Assembly (NCBI RefSeq): GCF_006491595.2
Contig: NZ_VEVQ02000001.1
Span: 310,001-374,000 of the forward strand
Source of the DNA: Flavobacterium jejuense
GTDB taxonomy: Bacteria > Bacteroidota > Bacteroidia > Flavobacteriales > Flavobacteriaceae
Reading direction: 5' to 3'
DNA length: 64,000 nucleotides
Part shown: piece after piece, positions 1 through 8,561 of the stretch
Layout: the number at the start of each line of letters is the position of its first letter
Position numbering within the stretch: the stretch's first letter is position 1
Position numbers and translations under genes: made by a program
The notes under the pieces: model-generated
What the model saw: only the letters and a program-made list of their open reading frames with translations
What the model was told of the DNA's origin: nothing
Databases searched by the model: none

Positions 1-1534
1 ATTTCCCAGGAACTACCTTATAAGTAGGATCTTCCATAATATTTACATCAATAATGGCTTCTGCGTTTTTAAGTAGTTCCACACAGTCATTACTCAAGTG
101 TTTTAAGTGTACTTTTTTGCCAACAGCAGCATAACGTTCTGTAATTTTGTTTACGGCATCAATGGCACTCATATCGTTGATTCTGCTTTCTGCAAAATCA
201 ATGATGATTTCTTTGGGATCGTTTTGTACATCAAATTTTTCTGCAAAAGCGGTGGTTGAACCAAAGAATAAAGGTCCAAATAGTTCATAGTGTTTTACTC
301 CGTTTTCATCAATATATTTTCTAGCACGAATGCGTTTTGCACTTTCCCATGCAAATACTAAGGCAGAAATGATGACTCCAATTAAAACCGCTAAAGCTAA
401 GTTATGTAAAAAGATGGTAATCAAGGTTACTACAAGCATGACGAAGATATCGTGCTTAGGCATTTTAGTAAAAGCTTTAAAACTAGCCCATTCAAAAGTT
501 CCAATGGCTACCATAATCATAACTCCAGTTAAAGCAGCCATAGGTAATAATTCGATTACAGGAGCACCCACTAAAATAATGACTAAAATCGTTAAAGCAG
601 CTACAATTCCAGATAGCCTAGCTCTTGAACCAGAGGATAAGTTGACCAAGGTTTGTGCAATCATAGGACATCCACCCATTCCGTAGAAAAAGCCGTTGGC
701 AATATTGGCTGTTCCTTGTGCTAAACATTCTCGGTTACTATTACCTTTTGTTCCAGTAATTTCATCTACCAAGTTTAAGGTTAGTAAACCTTCTGTCAAA
801 CCAACTGCTGCCATTATTAAACCATAAGGTAAAATGATTTTTAAGGTTTCTAACGTAAATGGAATTTGTGGAATATGAAAAGGAGGTAAGTCACCACTAA
901 CAGAAGCAATGTCTACTACTTGTTTGGTATCTATATTAAAAATAAGCACGATTCCGAATACTACAATGATGGAAACTAAAGATGCTGGAACAGCTTTTGT
1001 AATTTTAGGTAAAATAAGAATAATAGCAATGGTTAAAGCTACTAAACCTGCCATGATTAAAAAGGGTGAACCTGTTAACCATTCTTTTTGTCCGTTAATA
1101 ACAGTTTTAAATTGTTCTAATTGAGACATGAAAATGATAACTGCTAAACCATTCACAAAACCAAACATAACAGGCTGTGGTACTAATCGGATGAATTTAC
1201 CCAGTTTTAGTAACCCCACAACAATTTGTATTACTCCTGCAATAGCTACGGCACCAAACACATATTCTAATCCGTGTGACTTCATTAAAGCAATCAAAAC
1301 GATTACTGTTGCACCAGCACCACCAGAAATTAAACCTGGTCTTCCTCCAAAAATAGCTGTTATAATTCCCATGATTAAAGCCCCATATAGGCCTACAAGA
1401 GGAGGGAAGTCTGCTAAAATAGCAAACGATAATGATTCAGGAATCATTGTCATAGCAACGGTTAAGCCCGCTAATATTTCTGTTTTATAATCTACTTTTT
1501 GTTTAAAATCGAAAAGATTGAGTACTTGTCTCAT
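1..1534 (-). CDS. SulP family inorganic anion transporter (3' end outside window)
   Basis: Reading the minus strand from the ATG at 1534 gives about 511 residues that remain open at the left edge, so the extreme C-terminus is missing. The N-terminal two thirds is a polytopic membrane domain starting MRQVLNLFDFKQKVDYKTE, with SulP-typical stretches such as MTMIPESLSFAIL, GGRPGLISGGAGA and NGFFYGMGGCPMIAQT. The last ~110 residues are a STAS domain (IIIDFAESRINDMSAIDAI). The family moves sulfate, bicarbonate or other anions across the inner membrane; the substrate cannot be told from sequence, and no sulfate-assimilation genes are adjacent. Plus-strand frames opposite this gene are shadows. Confidence 0.9.
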   Translation of the reverse strand, partial: MRQVLNLFDFKQKVDYKTEILAGLTVAMTMIPESLSFAILADFPPLVGLYGALIMGIITAIFGGRPGLISGGAGATVIVLIALMKSHGLEYVFGAVAIAGVIQIVVGLLKLGKFIRLVPQPVMFGFVNGLAVIIFMSQLEQFKTVINGQKEWLTGSPFLIMAGLVALTIAIILILPKITKAVPASLVSIIVVFGIVLIFNIDTKQVVDIASVSGDLPPFHIPQIPFTLETLKIILPYGLIMAAVGLTEGLLTLNLVDEITGTKGNSNRECLAQGTANIANGFFYGMGGCPMIAQTLVNLSSGSRARLSGIVAALTILVIILVGAPVIELLPMAALTGVMIMVAIGTFEWASFKAFTKMPKHDIFVMLVVTLITIFLHNLALAVLIGVIISALVFAWESAKRIRARKYIDENGVKHYELFGPLFFGSTTAFAEKFDVQNDPKEIIIDFAESRINDMSAIDAVNKITERYAAVGKKVHLKHLSNDCVELLKNAEAIIDVNIMEDPTYKVVPGK

Positions 1535-1563
1535 GCTATTTTTTGGCTTTTAAAATAAAAATG

Positions 1564-1571
1564 CAAAAGTA
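1564..1571 (-). promoter_or_regulatory. Candidate -7 element of the SulP gene
   Basis: Minus strand reads TACTTTTG, matching the Bacteroidota TAnnTTTG element, about 30 nt before the SulP start. No TTTG -33 element was found at the usual distance, so this rests on one element. Confidence 0.4.
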
Positions 1572-1737
1572 AGCATTTCAAATTGAAGAAACCTAACGCT
1601 TAAATGAAGTTTAAACCAAACTCAATTACTATTAAGCAAAATTTGATGACTAGTTCTGTGTATTAAGTTACTAGTTCTATAAATTTAATACTTTAATCTC
1701 GAAATGATTAAGATTGATAAGTAGTTATAAATTATAA

Positions 1738-2196
1738 TTACTTTAGACCCATGACAGCTTCAGGAACTAATCTGGTAATGTCACCACCATTTCTTAACAC
1801 ATCCCTCACAATGCTAGATGAAATATAAGAAGTTCGAGCTGCAGTTAGTAAGAATACCGTTTCAATTTGGGATAAGCTTCTATTGGTATGTGCAATGGCT
1901 TTTTCAAATTCAAAATCTGCAGGATTACGAAGTCCTCTTAGAATAAAATCTGCTTTTTCTTTTTTACACAAATCTATGGTTAGTCCTTGATAGGTAATAA
2001 CGCGTACTTTAGGTTCGTCTTTGAATGTTTCTTCAATGAATCTTTTACGTTCTTCTAAAGAAAACATGTATTTTTTTTCGGCATTTATACCAATGGCTAC
2101 AATGACTTCATCAAATAATGAAATACCTCTTTTTATAATATCGGAATGACCATTAGTAATGGGATCAAATGAACCAGGGAATATCGCTCTTCTCAT
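1738..2196 (-). CDS. coaD: Phosphopantetheine adenylyltransferase
   Basis: This 152-residue protein catalyses the fourth step of coenzyme A synthesis (4'-phosphopantetheine + ATP to dephospho-CoA) in the cytosol. The nucleotidyltransferase signature is at the N-terminus (FPGSFDPITNGH; TNGH at residues 14-17), and the C-terminal ISSSIVRDV motif lies near residue 125. Length and both motifs match the bacterial CoaD family throughout. It is downstream of and on the same strand as ddl and two small genes; ddl and coaD are often close in Flavobacteriaceae. It reads toward the SulP gene. Confidence 0.97.
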   Translation of the reverse strand: MRRAIFPGSFDPITNGHSDIIKRGISLFDEVIVAIGINAEKKYMFSLEERKRFIEETFKDEPKVRVITYQGLTIDLCKKEKADFILRGLRNPADFEFEKAIAHTNRSLSQIETVFLLTAARTSYISSSIVRDVLRNGGDITRLVPEAVMGLK

Positions 2197-2248
2197 ATAT
2201 GTATATTTTATTTTTTAACGGTCATATATGGTATCGCTTTTTTTGTTA

Positions 2249-2262
2249 TTTGCTTAAGCAAA
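2249..2262. repeat. 14-bp perfect palindrome
   Basis: TTTGCTTAAGCAAA lies between coaD and the exported-protein gene. Short ATCGC (2233-2237) and GCGAT (2276-2280) arms flank it, so the transcript could fold into a weak hairpin. No good U-tract follows on the minus strand, so a terminator role is doubtful. Confidence 0.35.
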
Positions 2263-2284
2263 CTTTTTGTTAATGGCGATTTCA

Positions 2285-2755
2285 TTATTTTATTTTTAAT
2301 GCTTCCGTAAGATTATTAATATCTTTACTGGAATATTCTCCTATGATAGATTTATAGGCTCCTTTTTTATTGATAATCAGTAAGCCAATGCAGCTCCCTT
2401 TTTTGTCAAAGAAATTTTTCAAGAAATAGCGACCTATATCATCATAATGGGTTGTATTATCTAGTATAGGTTTGGCTGCTAACTTATCATCATAGATAAA
2501 TATATTTCTAATATTGGTCATATCCACCTTACTGTATACTTTATTGTTTAACCAATTATAAGTCCTTTCTAATTCGGTATAATTCTCGTACGGACAATAG
2601 TCTTGCGGAAAGCGATAATTGATGATTAGGAATTCTTCTTCTTCCTTCCAATTATATTCATAACGAATCGACTTCATTTGGTCTTTAGGAATGTTTTTTT
2701 CTTGAGCAAAACTCACTTGAAAAATTAGAAATAGTATTGGAATATATTTTTTCAT
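2285..2755 (-). CDS. Exported protein of unknown function
   Basis: 156 residues with a clear Sec signal peptide (MKKYIPILFLIFQVSFAQ, cleavage after about residue 18). I do not recognise the mature part. Its C-terminal third (SCIGLLIINKKGAYKSIIGEY, followed by a helix) has the pattern of the last strands and helix of a thioredoxin fold, but no CxxC active site is visible. The ATG at 2755 shares one base with the stop of the upstream zinc-ribbon gene, so the two are probably translationally coupled and may act together at the cell envelope. Confidence 0.75.
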   Translation of the reverse strand: MKKYIPILFLIFQVSFAQEKNIPKDQMKSIRYEYNWKEEEEFLIINYRFPQDYCPYENYTELERTYNWLNNKVYSKVDMTNIRNIFIYDDKLAAKPILDNTTHYDDIGRYFLKNFFDKKGSCIGLLIINKKGAYKSIIGEYSSKDINNLTEALKIK

Positions 2756-3372
2756 CAGTCTCTTGTTATTTTATAGAATACACTTAAGTCTTGAGTTAAA
2801 TTTTTTAATTCTTCTTTTGAATAGGAAAAGGGGTAAGTATAATTCTTTTCTTTTAAAATTTGATCGATTTCAGATTTAGAATCTATTTCCATATTGTTTT
2901 CTACTACAAAAACACTATCCTTTGTGATTTTTGTAATTTTTAAAGTAGAATAATGTCCTCTTAGCTCAGGTAATTCAAAATAATAAACATCACCTATTTT
3001 TGGTTTTTTAGCATAATCTAGTGTCTTATCTTCTTCCATTTTATCATAAAAGATTCCACCAATTATTATGGCAGCTACAATACCAATTCCGCTAAAGTGT
3101 TTAAGTGGAGTCTTTATTGGATTTCTATCTTGCTCAATTTTAAATTTAGCTTTAATTTTTTGGTCTAGATTTTTAATATCATAAGTTGCTTTACAAGTAT
3201 TGCATTCAACAATATTTACTTTTCCAATTGGGAAAAATGGAATCCAATAAATATAAAAATATTTACCAAAAACGCTATAAGTCATTGTGGCATCATTATC
3301 GCAATTTGGACATTTTACATTCCTAAGTTGGCCTGTTTTAATTTTCGAAGAATTGGTTCCGTAAAAAATCAT
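2755..3372 (-). CDS. Zinc-ribbon membrane protein, function unknown
   Basis: 205 residues. The N-terminus holds a zinc ribbon with two cysteine pairs (C21/C24 in CPNC, C57/C60 in CNTC) around an aromatic segment (FYIYWIPFFPIGK) typical of the small zinc-ribbon family of Bacteroidota. One transmembrane helix lies at about 94-109. The remaining ~95 residues include a strand-rich stretch (IGDVYYFELPELRGHYSTLKI) that looks like a small beta domain. Zinc binding is inferred from the cysteines; no function is known. It is 24 nt downstream of ddl on the same strand and overlaps the next gene by one base. Confidence 0.75.
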   Translation of the reverse strand: MIFYGTNSSKIKTGQLRNVKCPNCDNDATMTYSVFGKYFYIYWIPFFPIGKVNIVECNTCKATYDIKNLDQKIKAKFKIEQDRNPIKTPLKHFSGIGIVAAIIIGGIFYDKMEEDKTLDYAKKPKIGDVYYFELPELRGHYSTLKITKITKDSVFVVENNMEIDSKSEIDQILKEKNYTYPFSYSKEELKNLTQDLSVFYKITRD

Positions 3373-3396
3373 AGGTATAAAGGTAAAGTTATTTTT

Positions 3397-4368
3397 TTAT
3401 TTTAAAGCTTCTTCAATAGCATTTTCAAAAAGTTCGGGTAAAGAAATTCCTGCTTCACGAGCTTGTTGCGGTAAAATACTTTCATTGGTTAAACCAGGAA
3501 CCGTATTTATTTCTAACATATATGGCTCTCCATTTACAATTATAAATTCGCTACGAGAAAATCCTTTCATCTTTAATACCTCGTATGCTTTTTTAGCAAC
3601 CGATTCTATTTTTTGTTTCATTCCATCCGAAATTCTTGCCGGAGTAATTTCTTTAGATTTTCCTAAATATTTAGCTTCATAATCAAAGAAATCATTTTCA
3701 GATACAATTTCTGTAATAGGTAAAACTTTCGTTTTCCCTTTAAAACTAATCACTCCTACAGACACTTCTGTTCCGTCTAGAAAACTTTCAATAATAATTT
3801 CATTGTCTTCTTTATAGGCCATTTCTATAGCAGGAAGGAATTCCTCGGCTGTTTTTACTTTGGATATTCCAAAACTAGAACCTGATTTATTTGGCTTAAC
3901 AAAACAAGGTAACCCAATATTTTTTAAAATTTCGTCAGCCTTAATTTCATCTCCAAAATTCAAATAATGTGAAGTTGCAGTTTTAATACCATAAGGCTTT
4001 AAAACAGAAAGTGTATCTCGTTTGTTAAAAGTCAAAGCAGCCTGATAATAATCACACGAAGTTTGTGGAATGCCTAAAAGTTCAAAGTAAGCTTGTAGCA
4101 AGCCATCTTCTCCAGGAGTTCCATGTATGGCATTGAAGACTACATCAAAAGTTGTTTTTTTATCTTCAATAACAACAGAAAAATCACTTTTATCAATAGG
4201 ATATTCCGTATTGTCAGTTGAGACATAAACCCATTTGTCTTTTAAGATGTGAATTTTATATATATTGTAGTTAGAAGCTTCCAAATTTTGGTAAACTACA
4301 TTTCCACTAGAAAGAGAGATTTTGTATTCGCTAGAATATCCACCCATGATGATGGCAACATTTTTCAT
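3397..4368 (-). CDS. ddl: D-alanine--D-alanine ligase
   Basis: This 323-residue ATP-grasp enzyme joins two D-alanines for peptidoglycan precursor synthesis in the cytosol. Visible signatures are the N-terminal MGGYSSEYKISLSSG substrate loop, HGTPGEDGLLQ, the ATP-binding loop NKSGSSFGISK, and the C-terminal metal/ATP motif LEINTVPGLT. Length fits the family. It is transcribed divergently from the PASTA gene from a shared 90-bp region, an arrangement common in Flavobacteriaceae and consistent with cell-wall context. Confidence 0.97.
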   Translation of the reverse strand: MKNVAIIMGGYSSEYKISLSSGNVVYQNLEASNYNIYKIHILKDKWVYVSTDNTEYPIDKSDFSVVIEDKKTTFDVVFNAIHGTPGEDGLLQAYFELLGIPQTSCDYYQAALTFNKRDTLSVLKPYGIKTATSHYLNFGDEIKADEILKNIGLPCFVKPNKSGSSFGISKVKTAEEFLPAIEMAYKEDNEIIIESFLDGTEVSVGVISFKGKTKVLPITEIVSENDFFDYEAKYLGKSKEITPARISDGMKQKIESVAKKAYEVLKMKGFSRSEFIIVNGEPYMLEINTVPGLTNESILPQQAREAGISLPELFENAIEEALK

Positions 4369-4389
4369 ATAATTCCGTTAATAAGTAAA

Positions 4390-4397
4390 CAAAATTA
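4390..4397 (-). promoter_or_regulatory. Candidate -7 element of ddl
   Basis: Minus strand reads TAATTTTG (TAnnTTTG), ending 21 nt before the ddl ATG. It lies in the short intergenic space shared with the divergent PASTA promoter. Confidence 0.45.
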
Positions 4398-4434
4398 CAT
4401 TATTTATTTATAACTCTAAATCTTTTCTATTTTA

Positions 4435-4442
4435 TATCTTTG
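4435..4442 (+). promoter_or_regulatory. Candidate -7 element of the PASTA/RluD operon
   Basis: TATCTTTG matches TAnnTTTG and ends 16 nt before the ATG at 4459, giving a short leader. No convincing -33 TTTG was seen. Confidence 0.45.
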
Positions 4443-4458
4443 TCAAAATTGAATATTT

Positions 4459-5073
4459 ATGAGCATACGAAAATTCTTAACCAGTAAAACATTTCTTATA
4501 CAATTAGCTATTGCTTTTGGTATCATTGTAGTTTTAGGTTTCGCATTATTAAAATTTTTAGACGTTAAGACAAATCATGGAGAAGAAATTCCTGTTCCAG
4601 ATTTATCTAAAATGCAAGTGGTTATTGCCGATGAAAAATTAAAAGAGTTAGGTTTAGAATTATTGTTATTAGATACAGTAGATTTTCGAAAAGACATGCC
4701 TCCTTATTCCATTGTAGAACAAAGTCCAAAGTTTGGAACTACTGTTAAAAATGGTAGAAAAATATATGTAAAAGTAAATTCTGGAGGATATACAGATGTA
4801 ATCTTACCAGATTTTAAAGAAAAAACATACCGTCAAATAAGTGCCAATTTAAAATCGATGGGTTTAAAAGAAGGTAGGATAACATATAAAAAGAATATGG
4901 CTAAAGATGTTGTTTTGAGTTTAACTCAGAATGGTAAAACATTGAAAGAAGGAGATAAAGTAAAGAAAAATTCTGTAGTGGATTTTGTTTTAGGAGATGG
5001 AAAAGAAGTTTTTGACCAATCTGATATGATTTTAGAGTCAGAAGAAGAACAACTTCCAGATGAATTTAGATAG
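4459..5073 (+). CDS. PASTA-domain membrane protein
   Basis: 204 residues: a short cytoplasmic N-terminus, one transmembrane helix (about 15-35), then two PASTA repeats (about 41-109 and 112-184; IPVPDLSKM and VILPDFKEKT mark their starts), ending in an acidic tail. PASTA domains bind peptidoglycan stems in other proteins. Here no kinase or transpeptidase domain is attached, so the role is inferred to be envelope binding or scaffolding. It is followed after 8 nt by the pseudouridine synthase gene and is divergent from ddl. Confidence 0.88.
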   Translation: MSIRKFLTSKTFLIQLAIAFGIIVVLGFALLKFLDVKTNHGEEIPVPDLSKMQVVIADEKLKELGLELLLLDTVDFRKDMPPYSIVEQSPKFGTTVKNGRKIYVKVNSGGYTDVILPDFKEKTYRQISANLKSMGLKEGRITYKKNMAKDVVLSLTQNGKTLKEGDKVKKNSVVDFVLGDGKEVFDQSDMILESEEEQLPDEFR

Positions 5074-5081
5074 AAAATAAA

Positions 5082-6125
5082 ATGACAGCGTACACAGTAC
5101 CCAATGACGATTTAGAGGATGATTTACATGAACATCATCGATTTGTTATAGCCAAAGGTCAACAAGCGTTGAGAATAGATAAATTCTTGATGAATGCTAT
5201 AGAAAATACTACAAGAAGCAAAATTCAAAAAGCAGCCGATTCAGGTTCGATTTTTGTCAATGATATAGCTGTAAAATCCAATTATAAGGTAAAGCCTGAT
5301 GATGTGGTTAGGGTTATGCTAGAACACCCTCCTTATGAACATTTATTAAAAGGAGAAAATATTCCTTTGGATATTGTGTATGAAGATGATCAAGTCATTG
5401 TGATTAATAAGCCAGTAGGTATGGTGGTTCATCCTGGACATGGTAATTATTCAGGCACTTTAGTGAATGCTTTGGCTTATCATTTTGATAATTTACCCAT
5501 GAATAGCTCAGAGCGACCAGGATTAGTACATCGTATTGATAAAGATACTTCAGGATTATTGGTGGTTGCTAAAACAGAATTGGCTATGGATTATTTAACC
5601 AAACAATTTGCAGCAAAAACTTCTGAAAGAGAATATGTTGCTATCGTTTGGGGTGATGTAAAAGAAGATGAAGGAACCATTGAAGGCAATATCGATAGAC
5701 ATGTTTCCAATAGAATGCAAATGGCTGTTTATCCTGAAGGAGAAAAAGGGAAACCAGCTGTAACCCATTATAAAGTTCTAGAACGATTAGGTTATGTAAC
5801 TTTAATTTCATGCCGATTAGAAACTGGAAGAACGCACCAAATTCGCGTTCACATGAAATACATTGGGCATACTTTATTTAATGACGAACGTTATGGTGGA
5901 AATGCCATTTTAAAAGGAACAACTTTTACCAAATACAAGCAATTTGTAGACAACTGTTTTAAAGTGTTACCTAGACAAGCTCTTCATGCAAAAACTTTAG
6001 GTTTTGAACATCCTATTACTAAAGAATTCATGCGTTTTGATACAGAAATTCCTCAAGATATGGTAGATTGTATTGAAAAATGGAGAGTCTATAGCAAAGC
6101 ACAATCGTATAGTGAAGACGAATAA
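5082..6125 (+). CDS. RluA/RluD-family 23S rRNA pseudouridine synthase
   Basis: 347 residues. An S4 RNA-binding domain (about 30-78) precedes the catalytic domain, with the HRIDKDTSG motif at 150-158. D153 is the expected catalytic aspartate. The later GRTHQIRVHM motif is also intact. This domain order is that of RluD, which modifies the helix-69 loop of 23S rRNA; RluC-type specificity cannot be excluded. It shares an operon with the PASTA gene (8-nt gap), a conserved neighbourhood in this family. Confidence 0.92.
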   Translation: MTAYTVPNDDLEDDLHEHHRFVIAKGQQALRIDKFLMNAIENTTRSKIQKAADSGSIFVNDIAVKSNYKVKPDDVVRVMLEHPPYEHLLKGENIPLDIVYEDDQVIVINKPVGMVVHPGHGNYSGTLVNALAYHFDNLPMNSSERPGLVHRIDKDTSGLLVVAKTELAMDYLTKQFAAKTSEREYVAIVWGDVKEDEGTIEGNIDRHVSNRMQMAVYPEGEKGKPAVTHYKVLERLGYVTLISCRLETGRTHQIRVHMKYIGHTLFNDERYGGNAILKGTTFTKYKQFVDNCFKVLPRQALHAKTLGFEHPITKEFMRFDTEIPQDMVDCIEKWRVYSKAQSYSEDE

Positions 6126-6138
6126 AAATTTAGATAGA

Positions 6139-6510
6139 CTATATATGTTGGTCTAGCAAAATCACATTACCATCAGGATCAGTAATAACTATATTTGCTG
6201 GTCCTGTTGTATTTTCATCAATCGGTTTTTCAATGGTGATGCCTTTAGCTACAAGGTCTTTCTGGATGGTTCTAATGTAATTAAAGTTTTCTAAAGCAGT
6301 TGCATTTTCATCCCAACCAGGATTGAATGTTAAAATATTATTGGAAAACATCCCTTGAAAAAGACCAATTATTGTTTTATCATTTTTCATGATGAGGTAA
6401 TTTTTTTCCAAGTCACCAGCAAATACTGAAAAACCTAAATTTTCATAAAATTGTTTTGAAACTTTAATATCTTTAACACTTAAACTTACTGAAAAGGCTC
6501 CTAATTTCAT
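6139..6510 (-). CDS. VOC-superfamily (glyoxalase-like) protein
   Basis: 123 residues covering a single vicinal-oxygen-chelate domain: SVSLSVKDIKVSKQFYENLGF at the start, and ITDPDGNVILLDQH at the end holding the usual C-terminal metal or ligand position. The family includes glyoxalases, dioxygenases and drug-binding resistance proteins; nothing in the sequence fixes the substrate. It is convergent with the pseudouridine synthase (13-nt gap) and 22 nt downstream of the GspG-like gene on the same strand. Confidence 0.85.
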   Translation of the reverse strand: MKLGAFSVSLSVKDIKVSKQFYENLGFSVFAGDLEKNYLIMKNDKTIIGLFQGMFSNNILTFNPGWDENATALENFNYIRTIQKDLVAKGITIEKPIDENTTGPANIVITDPDGNVILLDQHI

Positions 6511-6532
6511 ATTTTCTATTTTTTTGATTTTT

Positions 6533-6973
6533 CTATTTTATAATATCATCATCCGTATTTAAAATTCCATCTCTTCCTTTAGATAAAAGAATATAAGTGC
6601 TACCATTATTAATAGATTTATAATGATATGCATTGCCCCAAAGATCAATTGTAATGTTTTTATGCAAAGGATTATTTCTAATGATTTCAGTTAATTCTTT
6701 GGGATAAAAACCCATACTTTCTTTTTCTTTATCCAATAATGCTATTACTTTAGATAATTCCTCTTGGACTTTTTTATCATCACCAAAATAGTTTTTGTAG
6801 GTAGCAAACCCAAAAGAAAATAGGAACGTTATGCATAAAATAGTAATAAAAATTTTTGTGCTTGGAAGCAGCTTATTTTCTTTTGCTGTGGCTTTTTTCT
6901 TTTTCAAATCTTTTAGGAATTGAAAATCAAGGAGATTTATTAGGAAATCTAATATGAGTTCGAATAAAATCAT
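6533..6973 (-). CDS. GspG-like C-terminal-domain membrane protein
   Basis: 146 residues: a lysine-rich N-terminus, one transmembrane helix (about 41-59), and a C-terminal domain with the hallmarks of the type II secretion major pseudopilin fold. These are a DLWGNAYHY turn and an LSKGRDGILNTDDDI calcium-loop-like end. The N-terminus lacks a prepilin peptidase site (no glycine before an FTLIE-type start), so it is unlikely to be a polymerising pseudopilin. No other type II secretion genes are nearby. Function unknown. Confidence 0.7.
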   Translation of the reverse strand: MILFELILDFLINLLDFQFLKDLKKKKATAKENKLLPSTKIFITILCITFLFSFGFATYKNYFGDDKKVQEELSKVIALLDKEKESMGFYPKELTEIIRNNPLHKNITIDLWGNAYHYKSINNGSTYILLSKGRDGILNTDDDIIK

Positions 6974-7040
6974 AAAGAACTATAACTTATTGTACCAAAT
7001 ATAGGAAAAATAATAAAAGTCTTTTGGGATGAAATAATTT

Positions 7041-7613
7041 TTAAGATTTATTTGTTAGCCAATCTTCTAATTTATTTTGTATTTCAAACTTTTTGTTTAA
7101 ATATGCTTCTGAAGTTATTTTTTTCTGTTGTTTGGAATGCCTTGCATCAGATAATTTTTTTAGTAATACATAAAAGTGCATTTGAGCAACTAAAGCATAA
7201 TTTTCTTTGTAGTAGTTATATACATTGTTCAAACTTCTTTGAAGTTTCTTTTCACTTAAAAGTTTTTTAGTATTTTCTATGGTTTCTTTTTGTAGTAATA
7301 TTTGATTCCAGTTTGATATATTTTGTAAATATATTTGTAGCTTATCATGAAATTTACCATAATTATAAATTCTATTTTGTAAAAATAAAATTGACTTTAT
7401 GTTAGTTTCAAAGTTTTTTGGCCCTGAATTATTTTTAACTTGTATTCTGATATTTTTACCTATTTGAAATCCAAAACCATAACCCACAAGCCATTCTCCA
7501 TGATACTTCGAATAGTCTAAACTTTTAGTATGCTCCCATAAAATTAAATCAGAAGTTAGCCCAATCTTAAAACCTTCCATTTCACCTTTAATTAGTGGTA
7601 TATATTCTCCCAT
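7041..7613 (-). CDS. Protein of unknown function
   Basis: 190 residues with no signal peptide or membrane segment and no family I recognise. The N-terminal half looks strand-rich (GFKIGLTSDLILWEH, WLVGYGFGFQIGKNIRIQV). The C-terminal half is helical and charged, rich in Lys, Gln and Asn, and could form a coiled coil (about 105-185). Codon use and composition match the neighbours. It is divergent from yaaA (154-bp gap). Confidence 0.6.
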   Translation of the reverse strand: MGEYIPLIKGEMEGFKIGLTSDLILWEHTKSLDYSKYHGEWLVGYGFGFQIGKNIRIQVKNNSGPKNFETNIKSILFLQNRIYNYGKFHDKLQIYLQNISNWNQILLQKETIENTKKLLSEKKLQRSLNNVYNYYKENYALVAQMHFYVLLKKLSDARHSKQQKKITSEAYLNKKFEIQNKLEDWLTNKS

Positions 7614-7738
7614 AAATTATTTAAAATAGTGATGTATTGTAAATATTTCAAAATTAATAAAAACAATCTCATCCATAATACCAATCCAACTATAATTATT
7701 TTTGATAAAAATTGTAATCCAAAATTTACTCTTTTTCG

Positions 7739-7746
7739 TACATTTG
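7739..7746 (+). promoter_or_regulatory. Candidate -7 element of yaaA
   Basis: TACATTTG matches TAnnTTTG, 20 nt before the yaaA ATG. A TTTG at 7711-7714 is 24 bp upstream, slightly far for a -33 element. Confidence 0.45.
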
Positions 7747-7766
7747 GAAAACGATAAAAAAGAGAT

Positions 7767-8525
7767 ATGAAAATTGTTATTTCACCAGCAAAATCATTGG
7801 ATTTTGAAACCAAATTACCAACAGAAAAGTTCACACAATCTGATTTTATTACAAAATCAGAAACCATACATAAAATCTTAAAAAAACAAAAGCCAAAACA
7901 ATTGATGGATTTAATGTCCATTTCTGAAAAGTTGGCTGATTTGAATTGGCAACGTAATCAAGATTGGCAAACGCCTTTTACTGCTGAAAATGCACGACCA
8001 GCTGTGTATGCTTTTAATGGTGATGTGTATACAGGTTTGGATGCGTACACCATTCCAACTGAAAAATTGGATGAGTTACAAGATAAATTACGTATTTTAT
8101 CAGGTTTGTATGGTGTTTTAAAACCTTTGGATTTAATGCAACCGTATCGATTGGAAATGGGAACTTCTTTAAAAATTGGTACCAAAAAGAATTTATACGA
8201 GTTTTGGAAAAAAACAATTACTGATGCTTTAAATAAAGAATTGACTAAAGACGAATTATTCTTAAACCTAGCCAGTAATGAATATTTCAGTGCAGTAGAT
8301 ACAAAAGCTTTAAAAGTACCAGTAATTACTCCAGAATTTAAAGATTATAAAGACGGGAAATTAAAAATGATTAGTTTCTTCGCAAAAAAAGCTAGAGGTT
8401 TAATGGTACGTTATATTATTGATACAGATGCTAAAACCATTGAAGATTTGAAAAAATTCAATTATGAAGGTTATGTTTTTGATAGTAATTTGAGTAAAGG
8501 AAATAAATTGATTTTTACGAGGTAG
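7767..8525 (+). CDS. yaaA: Peroxide stress protein YaaA
   Basis: 252 residues, full length for the YaaA (DUF328) family. The diagnostic start [14 protein letters not shown], the VYTGLDAY segment and the late [14 protein letters not shown] motif are all present. In E. coli YaaA lowers intracellular iron and limits Fenton damage during hydrogen peroxide stress; that role is transferred by homology. It stands alone between divergent and convergent neighbours and has its own candidate promoter. Confidence 0.95.
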   Translation: MKIVISPAKSLDFETKLPTEKFTQSDFITKSETIHKILKKQKPKQLMDLMSISEKLADLNWQRNQDWQTPFTAENARPAVYAFNGDVYTGLDAYTIPTEKLDELQDKLRILSGLYGVLKPLDLMQPYRLEMGTSLKIGTKKNLYEFWKKTITDALNKELTKDELFLNLASNEYFSAVDTKALKVPVITPEFKDYKDGKLKMISFFAKKARGLMVRYIIDTDAKTIEDLKKFNYEGYVFDSNLSKGNKLIFTR

Positions 8526-8561
8526 AATGTTTATTTTAAATATGTTTTTGTTTATTTATTG

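Noticed and set aside
330..1490. Three plus-strand open frames opposite the SulP gene
   Set aside because: They run antisense to a continuous, family-recognisable minus-strand protein and have no family-like sequence of their own.
7592..8217. Minus-strand open frames over yaaA (7592-7921, 7958-8185, 8014-8217)
   Set aside because: They are shadows of the well-supported plus-strand yaaA gene.
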